Positions 58,807 through 64,000 of a stretch of 64,000 nt of DNA are shown here, in pieces; position 1 is the first letter of the stretch, and each line of letters begins with the position of its first letter. The notes under the pieces are model-generated. The model searched no databases. It worked only from the letters and a program-made list of their open reading frames with translations, and was not told where the DNA came from. A program made the position numbers and the translations under genes. The DNA is from Novosphingobium pokkalii (GTDB lineage Bacteria > Pseudomonadota > Alphaproteobacteria > Sphingomonadales > Sphingomonadaceae). The DNA lies in NCBI RefSeq assembly GCF_014652855.1, contig NZ_BMZP01000016.1, forward strand, positions 1 to 64,000, written 5' to 3'.

Positions 58807-59172
58807 ATGGATACGAATTCCCCCCTGCCCCAAACGGCCCAAAACGGTGCGGATGGCCTCGACCAGATCGACGATGCCGTGGCCGCCGCCGCGTTCCGCC
58901 GCCTGGTGCGCCACTTGCGCCATCGCCACGATGCGCAGAACATCGATCTGATGGGCCTGGCCGGATTCTGCCGCAACTGCCTCGCTGACTGGATCGTGGA
59001 AGCCGGCGCCCCGCTCGACAAGGCCGCCGCGCGCGAAGCGATCCACGGGTTGCCCGCAGCAGAATGGAAAAGCCGCTACCAGACGCCGGCCACGCCCGAG
59101 CAACTGGCGCGGATGGACGAGAGCATGAAGCGCAACACCCCCGCGCATTCCCCCAGTGCCGGCGGTGCGTAA
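58807..59172 (+). CDS. DUF1244 family protein
   Basis: A 121-residue protein. The DUF1244 core is AAAAFRRLVRHLRHRHDAQNIDLMGLAGFCRNCLADWIVEA, with two conserved cysteines in CRNC, and then a REAIHGLPAAEWKSRYQTPAT block. Function is unknown. AAGGGA lies nine bases before ATG 58807. An in-frame ATG at 58798 directly touches the AAGGG, so 58807 is preferred. In sphingomonads this gene commonly sits next to pyk, as here. Confidence 0.87.
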   Translation: MDTNSPLPQTAQNGADGLDQIDDAVAAAAFRRLVRHLRHRHDAQNIDLMGLAGFCRNCLADWIVEAGAPLDKAAAREAIHGLPAAEWKSRYQTPATPEQLARMDESMKRNTPAHSPSAGGA

Positions 59173-59288
59173 GCCGGTTCGGAGCAATCTTTCCACAGGC
59201 GCGGCTTTGCCAGCATCGGCGCGGACGGCTATTTGCCCCCGCCTGATGGCCGCCAAGGCCGCCCACTTAACAGATTCGGAGCATACCC

Positions 59289-59525
59289 ATGGCCGACGCC
59301 GCCGATGATCGCCTGCGCCTCTTGATCGAGCGCATCGAACGCCTGGAAGAAGAAAAGAAGGGCATCGGCGACGACATCAAGGATGTCTACAGCGAAGCCA
59401 AGTCGGCCGGCTACGACGCCAAGATCATGCGCCAGATCGTCCGCCTGCGGAAGATGAAGCCCGACGACCGCCGCGAAATGGAAGCGATTCTCGACGTCTA
59501 CAAGAACGCGCTGGGCATCGACTGA
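59289..59525 (+). CDS. gapR: GapR nucleoid-associated protein (DUF2312)
   Basis: A 78-residue helical protein that is the whole DUF2312/GapR domain (DDRLRLLIERIERLEEEKKGIGDDIKDVYSEAKSAGYDAKIMRQIVRLRKMKPDDRREMEAILDVYKNALG in outline). In Caulobacter, GapR binds overtwisted AT-rich DNA as a tetramer and stimulates topoisomerases. It follows the DUF1244 gene on the same strand. Confidence 0.93.
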   Translation: MADAADDRLRLLIERIERLEEEKKGIGDDIKDVYSEAKSAGYDAKIMRQIVRLRKMKPDDRREMEAILDVYKNALGID

Positions 59526-59615
59526 TTCCCTGCCGCTGACGCGGCGTGACGGCATCAGCCCTCTCCCCACCCGGCCCTCCACAGGATAGCCGGGTGCGAG
59601 GGCGGGCCAGCGCCG

Positions 59616-60323
59616 TCACCGCATCAGCAGCGCTGCGGTCACCGCCACCAGATTGCCCAGCGCATGGGTGAGCATCGAGGCCGGCAGGCCGATCCGCACC
59701 CGCACGAAGCCGAAGACCAGCCCGGCCCATAGCTGCGGCAGCACCATCGGCACCAGCGCCAGCGTGATGCGCGGATAGTTGCCAAGGTGGAACAGCGCGA
59801 AAACCGCCGCGTGCAACACGAACAGCGCCGGAAACGCCACCTCGAACCAGGCGGGCGTTTCCCGTCGCCGCAGCGCGAACCAGCCACCCGCTGCCCCCAA
59901 CACCGACAACATTAGTACCAGCCAGGCCAGGGGATGGGCTGCGCCATCGCGGATCGTCGACAGCGCGCCTGCCGCTGCCAGCAGCCCGCCGAGCAGCACC
60001 AGCGCGCGCGGGCGGCCCGAGAGCCAGCCGCGAAATATGCATTCTTCCGCCACCGGGGCCAGGATCACGACCGTCGGCAACAGCAGCGTCGGCGGCAATT
60101 TGCCAAAGGCATCGGCGCCAGGCAGGCCCATGCCGCGCTGCCACAGGCCGATCAGCGGCATCAGCACGACCAGCCCGATCAGGTAGAGCAAGGTGGCGCC
60201 GCGCCACAGCGCCCAGCTTTCAGCACTGCCCAGCCCCATCGGGCGCGACCAGCGCGGATGCGTCAGGAACTGTGCGAGCGACTGGGCGGCGGGAAGCGAA
60301 AGGCGGACCATGGCCAGGGCCAT
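59616..60323 (-). CDS. CPBP family intramembrane metalloprotease (CAAX protease-like)
   Basis: A 235-residue membrane protein with about seven helices. The active-site motif EECIFRG (ILAPVAEECIFRGWLSGRPRAL) and later HLGNYP and HALGN His residues are those of the ABI/CPBP protease family. ATG 60311 is an alternative start. It is alone on the minus strand between gapR and yebC. Substrate is unknown. Confidence 0.85.
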   Translation of the reverse strand: MALAMVRLSLPAAQSLAQFLTHPRWSRPMGLGSAESWALWRGATLLYLIGLVVLMPLIGLWQRGMGLPGADAFGKLPPTLLLPTVVILAPVAEECIFRGWLSGRPRALVLLGGLLAAAGALSTIRDGAAHPLAWLVLMLSVLGAAGGWFALRRRETPAWFEVAFPALFVLHAAVFALFHLGNYPRITLALVPMVLPQLWAGLVFGFVRVRIGLPASMLTHALGNLVAVTAALLMR

Positions 60324-60446
60324 ACCGGAGCAGGGATTAACGCCGCGTTTGCCGCATCGGCGCCTGCCCGATTGCCGTTTTGCCCGGCTTGGTCTAGGGG
60401 CGCAAGCAAACCCGCATTCCCACCATCAGCCGCAAGAAGCAGATCC

Positions 60447-61190
60447 ATGGCAGGCCATTCCAAATTCAAGAACATCATGCATCGCAAGGGCGCGCAGGAC
60501 AAGAAGCGCTCGGCGATGTTCTCCAAGCTCTCGCGCGAAATCACCGTCGCCGCCAAGATGGGCATGCCCGATCCGGACATGAACCCGCGCCTGCGCGCCG
60601 CGATCAACGCCGCCAAGGCGCAGTCGATGCCCAAGGACAACATCCAGCGCGCGGTCGACAAGGCCAGCAAGGGCGATGGCGAGAACTATGAAGAAGTGCG
60701 CTACGAAGGCTATGGCCCGGGCGGCGTGGCGATCATCGTCGAAGCGCTGACCGACAACCGCAACCGCACCGCCACCAACGTGCGCACCGCCTTTGCCAAG
60801 AACGGCGGCAACCTCGGCGCGTCGGGCGCGGTGAGCCACGGCTTCGAACGCCTCGGCCTGATCGAATACCCCGCCAGCGTGGGCGACGAGGAAAAGGTGC
60901 TGGAAGCCGCGATCGAAGCCGGCGCCGATGACGTGGAATCGGACGAAGACACGCACCAGATCTGGACCGCGATCGACAACCTGCACCCCGTCAGCCGCGA
61001 GCTGGAAAAGGCGCTGGGCGAAGCTGAAGCGGTGAAGCTGGCGTGGAAGCCCAACCTCAAGACCACGGTTTCGGCCGACGACGCGGCCACCCTGCTCAAG
61101 CTGATCGACGTGCTCGACGACGACGACGACGTGCAGACCGTCTGGGGCAACTACGAAATCCCCGACGACGTGATGGAAAAGCTGGGCTGA
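60447..61190 (+). CDS. yebC: YebC/PmpR family DNA-binding regulator
   Basis: A 247-residue YebC-type protein. It starts MAGHSKFKNIMHRKGAQDKKRSAMFSKLSREITVAAKMGMPDP, then AAINAAKAQSMPKDNIQRAVDKA, YEGYGPGGVAIIVEALTDNRNRTATNVRTAFAKNGGNLGASGAVSHGFERLG. YebC proteins act as transcription factors or, as shown recently, rescue ribosomes at polyproline stretches. The gene is often beside ruvC-ruvA-ruvB, as here. Confidence 0.95.
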   Translation: MAGHSKFKNIMHRKGAQDKKRSAMFSKLSREITVAAKMGMPDPDMNPRLRAAINAAKAQSMPKDNIQRAVDKASKGDGENYEEVRYEGYGPGGVAIIVEALTDNRNRTATNVRTAFAKNGGNLGASGAVSHGFERLGLIEYPASVGDEEKVLEAAIEAGADDVESDEDTHQIWTAIDNLHPVSRELEKALGEAEAVKLAWKPNLKTTVSADDAATLLKLIDVLDDDDDVQTVWGNYEIPDDVMEKLG

Positions 61191-61223
61191 TCGGGCCCGT
61201 GGACGCGCGGAATGCCTACCGAT

Positions 61224-61332
61224 CCTCCCCCGCCTGGCGGGGGAGGTGGCGGCCGCTAGGCCGTCGGAGGGGGCGCCCCCTCCACCACGCGCTTCGCACG
61301 CGGTCCCCCTCCCCCGCGCTGCGGGAGAGGAT
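61224..61332. repeat. Palindromic repeat between yebC and ruvC
   Basis: CCTCCCCCGCCTGGCGGGGG forms one hairpin and CCCCCTCCCCCGCGCTGCGG plus GAGAGG forms the facing unit. GGCCGTCGGAGGGGGCGCCC lies between. Its plan resembles family A but the sequence differs. It ends just before the ruvC start, so the ruvC ribosome site lies outside it. Confidence 0.65.
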
Positions 61333-61341
61333 CTGTTTTTC

Positions 61342-61818
61342 ATGATCATCCTCGGCATCGATCCCGGCCTCACCTGCACCGGCTGGGGCGTGGTGGCCAA
61401 GGCCGGCAGCCGGCTGAGCCACGTCGCCAACGGCCAGATCCGCACCGATGCCAAGGCCACCATGGCGCAGCGCCTGGTGGAACTGGACGCGGCGCTGACC
61501 GACGTGATCCTCACCCACCACCCGGATGAAGGCGCGGTGGAAGAAGTCTTCGTCAACGTGAACCCGCAATCCACGCTCAAGCTGGGCCAGGCGCGCGGCG
61601 TCGCCATGGTCAGCCTGGCGCGCTCGGGCATGCCCGTGGCCGAATATCCCACCAAGGTGATCAAGAAGGCACTGGTCGGTACCGGCGGCGCGGAAAAACA
61701 GCAGATTCAGCACATGCTGAAAATCCTGCTGCCCGGCGTGAAACTGGCCGGCGAAGACGCTTCCGATGCACTGGCCGTGGCGATCACCCACGCCAACATG
61801 CTGGGCAGCCATCGCTGA
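61342..61818 (+). CDS. ruvC: Crossover junction endodeoxyribonuclease RuvC
   Basis: A 158-residue Holliday-junction resolvase that nicks branched DNA as a dimer. The first catalytic Asp is in ILGIDPGLTCTGWGVV, Glu in EEVFVNVNPQSTLKLGQARG, and the last Asp pair in KLAGEDASDALAVAITH. It opens the ruv gene group. An upstream in-frame extension covers the repeat and is rejected. Confidence 0.95.
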   Translation: MIILGIDPGLTCTGWGVVAKAGSRLSHVANGQIRTDAKATMAQRLVELDAALTDVILTHHPDEGAVEEVFVNVNPQSTLKLGQARGVAMVSLARSGMPVAEYPTKVIKKALVGTGGAEKQQIQHMLKILLPGVKLAGEDASDALAVAITHANMLGSHR

Positions 61819-61868
61819 TCGGTCTTTCGGGCCGGGAACACCCTGCCCCGCCCGGCGTAGCAGCGTTC

Positions 61869-62369
61869 ATGAACATCGCCGCAACCGACGACGCCTGGAT
61901 GGCCCGCGCCATTGCCCTTGCCATTCGCGAAAAGGGCGACGATCCCGCGAACACGCCGATCGCGGCGCTGGTCGTGCGCCAGGGCCGTCTGGTGGGCGCC
62001 GGCGTCAACCGCACGGCCGAGCATTGCGATGCCACGGCCCATGCCGAGGTGGAGGCACTGCGCGCCGCCGGGCACGAAGTGGGCGACATGAAGATCGACG
62101 GGGCCACGCTCTACACCACGTTGCAGCCCTGCGGCATGTGCACGATGGCCGCGATTTGGGCGGGGATCACGCGCATCGTCTATGGCGCCGGGCGCGACCA
62201 GGTGCACAAGATGTATTTCGAGGACCGCCACCTCTCGACCGTCGATTACATCCGCGATGCCTTCAAGGACGACCTCACGCTGGAGGGAGGCGTGGCCGCC
62301 CATGCCTGCGCTCGGCTCTATTATGGCCCGCACGACAAGGTTCCCGACGAGCAGCAGGCCAATACTTGA
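61869..62369 (+). CDS. Cytidine/deoxycytidylate deaminase family protein
   Basis: A 166-residue zinc deaminase of the CDA/RibD-type superfamily. The catalytic HAEVEAL (THAEVEALRAAG, Glu as proton shuttle) and zinc Cys pair PCGMCTMAAIWAG are visible. ALYTTLQPCGMC matches nucleoside deaminases. It lies between ruvC and ruvA, 50 bases from the first and 45 from the second. The substrate could be guanine, a modified nucleoside or a riboflavin precursor. Confidence 0.87.
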   Translation: MNIAATDDAWMARAIALAIREKGDDPANTPIAALVVRQGRLVGAGVNRTAEHCDATAHAEVEALRAAGHEVGDMKIDGATLYTTLQPCGMCTMAAIWAGITRIVYGAGRDQVHKMYFEDRHLSTVDYIRDAFKDDLTLEGGVAAHACARLYYGPHDKVPDEQQANT

Positions 62370-62414
62370 ACGCCGGTTGCGCCTGGAAAAGTTCCCTGCC
62401 ATAGGGAACAAACC

Positions 62415-63032
62415 ATGATCGCCAAACTCACCGGCATTCTCGACGACACCGGCCCGGACTGGGCGATCATCGACGTCAATGGCGTCGGTTACCTGGTCCA
62501 TTGCTCGGCCAAGACGCTCACCCATCTCGGCGTGCGTGGCGACAAAGTGGTGGTGCACACCGAGATGCAGGTGAGCGAGACCGACCAGCGCCTGATCGGC
62601 TTTGCCAGCGCAGGCGAACGCGCGTGGTTCCGCCTGCTCACCGCCGTTCAGGGCGTGGGGTCTAAAGTGGCCTTGGCGATCCTTTCGGCGCTGTCAGCCG
62701 AGGAATTGCAGCGCGCCTGCGCCGGGGGCGACGCCGCCATGGTCGCCCGCGCCAACGGCGTGGGGCCGAAACTCGCCAGCCGCATCGTCAACGAATTGAA
62801 AGACAAGGCCGGCGGCCTTGCCGGCCTGTCCGGCGGCCTCGGCATCGCGGCCGAGGCAGACGTGGCCCTGCCCGCCGGCTCTGCCAGCGCCGACGCCATT
62901 TCCGCCTTGCAGAACCTGGGCTTCAAGCCCGCCGTGGCCTCCAGCGCGGTGGCCTTCGCGATCAAGGAACTGGGCGAAGACGCCCGCCTCAACGACCTGG
63001 TGCGCGTGGCCCTGAAGCGGGCGACGGGGTGA
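62415..63032 (+). CDS. ruvA: Holliday junction DNA helicase subunit RuvA
   Basis: A 205-residue subunit that binds four-way junctions and loads RuvB. The OB-fold start is MIAKLTGILDDTGPDWAIIDVNGVGYLVHCSAKTL. The two helix-hairpin-helix motifs read LLTAVQGVGSKVALAILSAL and ARANGVGPKLASRIVNELKDKA. The C-terminal domain that contacts RuvB is SADAISALQNLGFKPAVASSAV. It precedes ruvB, but a minus-strand GIY-YIG gene intervenes. Confidence 0.95.
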   Translation: MIAKLTGILDDTGPDWAIIDVNGVGYLVHCSAKTLTHLGVRGDKVVVHTEMQVSETDQRLIGFASAGERAWFRLLTAVQGVGSKVALAILSALSAEELQRACAGGDAAMVARANGVGPKLASRIVNELKDKAGGLAGLSGGLGIAAEADVALPAGSASADAISALQNLGFKPAVASSAVAFAIKELGEDARLNDLVRVALKRATG

Positions 63033-63062
63033 TGCCGGCTACGGCGGGAAAGGCGGAGAGCT

Positions 63063-63155
63063 GGACCCCGGACCAAGTCCGGGGTGACGGCGATTTTGGA
63101 AACAGGTGCTGTTTGCCAGAAGTTCGTCACCCTGAACTTGTTTCAGGGTCCAGGG
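63063..63155. repeat. Dispersed repeat, family C (two units)
   Basis: CTGGACCCCGGACCAAGTCC plus GGGGTGACGG (63063-63090) and the facing unit CGTCACCCTGAACTTGTTTC plus AGGGTCC (63126-63152). The second unit contains the stop codon of the GIY-YIG gene. Confidence 0.75.
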
Positions 63156-63496
63156 TGCGACCTGCCCTGCCCCAGAGGTGGAAAACCGAGACCGACGGCA
63201 AGATCGCGCCATTCGGGGTTGGCTGCGTGAACAAGATTGATCTTCCAGTCCCGCCGCCAGTTCTTGAGCTGCTTCTCGCGCGCAATCGCACGCTCCACGT
63301 CGTCAAACATCTCGAAGTGAACCAGGCGATAAACCCGATACTGCGCCGTGAAGCCGCCGGTTACACCTTCGCGGTGCTGCCACAAGCGCTGCATCAAGGC
63401 CGACGTGACACCGACATACAAGGTGCCGCGCACACCGCTGGCAAGAATATACACGCAAGGTTGCCGTTCGCGTTGCACACCCCATCGTGGCCACAC
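63143..63496 (-). CDS. GIY-YIG nuclease family protein
   Basis: A 117-residue small nuclease-fold protein. The motif appears as CVYILASGVRGTLYVGVTSALMQRLWQHREG, with YVGV in place of YIG, followed by FTAQYRVYRLVHFEMFDDVERAIAREKQLKNWRRDWKINLV. This is the YhbQ/UPF0213-like group, common in sphingomonads as a one-domain protein of unknown role. The start is uncertain: GTG at 63496 or GTG at 63478. Its stop lies inside a family C repeat and it is encoded opposite to ruvA and ruvB. Confidence 0.78.
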   Translation of the reverse strand: MWPRWGVQRERQPCVYILASGVRGTLYVGVTSALMQRLWQHREGVTGGFTAQYRVYRLVHFEMFDDVERAIAREKQLKNWRRDWKINLVHAANPEWRDLAVGLGFPPLGQGRSHPGP

Positions 63497-63552
63497 TCCC
63501 GAGGCCAGACAACGGCCGTTGCTGCCGAATTGGCCGAAAGCCCTGATCCGTC

Positions 63553-64000
63553 ATGACCGACAACCCGCTCCTTTCCGCCAAGGCCCAGGCCGAAGACATC
63601 GACGCCGCGCTGCGCCCCAAGACTCTGGCCGAATTCGTGGGGCAGGAGGCTGCGCGCGAAAACCTCAAGATCTTCATCGAAAGCGCCAAGCAGCGGCGCG
63701 AGGCGATGGACCACGTGCTGTTCTTCGGCCCGCCGGGCCTGGGCAAGACCACGCTGGCGCAGATCATCGCGCGCGAACTGGGGGTGAATTTCCGCGCCAC
63801 GTCCGGCCCGGTGATTGCCAAGTCGGGTGATCTTGCCGCGCTGCTCACCAATCTCGAATCCGGCGATGTTCTGTTCATCGACGAGATTCACCGCCTCAAT
63901 CCCGTGGTCGAGGAAGTGCTCTATCCCGCGATGGAAGACCGCGCGCTCGACCTGATCATCGGCGAAGGGCCTTCGGCGCGCTCGGTGCGAATCGACCTGC
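63553..64000 (+). CDS. ruvB: Holliday junction DNA helicase subunit RuvB, partial
   Basis: The first 149 codons of the AAA+ motor that drives branch migration with RuvA. Visible are LRPKTLAEFVGQEAARENLKIFIESAKQRREAMDHVLFFGPPGLGKTTLAQIIARELG (Walker A GPPGLGKTT) and Walker B DVLFIDEIHRLNPVVEEVLYPAMED. The gene runs off the right edge. It completes the ruvC-ruvA-ruvB group. Confidence 0.96.
   Translation, partial: MTDNPLLSAKAQAEDIDAALRPKTLAEFVGQEAARENLKIFIESAKQRREAMDHVLFFGPPGLGKTTLAQIIARELGVNFRATSGPVIAKSGDLAALLTNLESGDVLFIDEIHRLNPVVEEVLYPAMEDRALDLIIGEGPSARSVRIDL

Noticed and set aside
1..64000. CRISPR arrays, tRNA or rRNA genes, insertion sequences, prophage
   Set aside because: No regularly spaced direct repeats of suitable length, no tRNA cloverleaf in the gaps other than the tmRNA acceptor part, and no transposase, integrase or phage genes.

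Overview
The window is a GC-rich stretch of an alphaproteobacterial chromosome, almost certainly a Novosphingobium (Sphingomonadales) close to N. aromaticivorans. The evidence is a near-match, as I remember the sequence, to the crystallised ABC exporter NaAtm1, a LigW-type 5-carboxyvanillate decarboxylase and a NOV1-type lignostilbene dioxygenase of that genus, a permuted two-piece tmRNA of alphaproteobacterial type, GapR, and sphingomonad-style dispersed palindromic repeats. No rRNA, tRNA, CRISPR array, prophage or insertion sequence was seen.

Layout. 0.2-4 kb: two family-2 glycosyltransferases and a Wzx-type flippase in one tight run (surface polysaccharide). 4-9 kb: periplasmic retropepsin-like protease, the Atm1-type exporter, a DUF1737 protein, a POT transporter. 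9-14 kb: hslVU and bamE on the minus strand, then a ubiquinol-cytochrome c chaperone, a YceD/DUF177 protein and a MATE exporter on the plus strand. 14-15.2 kb: ssrA (tmRNA, tag ANDNEALALAA), repeats, mscL. 15.3-18 kb: lemA, two TPM-domain proteins and a Nudix hydrolase.

18-32.3 kb is a lignin-derived aromatic catabolism island: three MFS transporters, a MarR regulator, a NOV1-type stilbene-cleaving dioxygenase, a DUF3237 protein, an NAD(P)-binding protein, LigW, a DUF2490 protein, an aldehyde dehydrogenase, an NTF2/SnoaL-like protein and two SDRs of LigL/LigN type. Five related inverted repeats of the form 8-N5-8, two of them with identical arms, lie upstream of its transcription units and look like the operators of the MarR protein. 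I infer that the island takes in lignin dimers, oxidises side chains, cleaves stilbenes to aldehydes, oxidises the aldehydes and decarboxylates 5-carboxyvanillate to vanillate.

32.3-38.3 kb: branched-chain 2-oxoacid dehydrogenase E1alpha-E1beta-E2 with a divergent Lrp/AsnC regulator, a MobA-like protein, and a divergent ohrR/ohr pair with a duplicated operator motif. The E2 gene carries two copies of a genome-wide palindromic repeat translated in frame in its inter-domain linker. 38.3-44 kb: a TPR-sulfotransferase fusion, a TonB-dependent receptor with a strong terminator, and a TetR regulator. 44.4-47.9 kb: an amine dehydrogenase cluster (mauB-E-D-A plus a monohaem cytochrome) with no mauF or mauG inside it. 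48-57 kb: aminotransferase, TbpB-like two-lobed surface lipoprotein, unknown protein, FtsK, thiamine-phosphate-synthase-like protein, YggS and a GGDEF cyclase. 57-64 kb: pyruvate kinase, DUF1244, GapR, CPBP protease, YebC, and ruvC-deaminase-ruvA-(GIY-YIG)-ruvB, with ruvB cut by the right edge.

Three families of palindromic repeats fill many of the intergenic gaps and are annotated separately.
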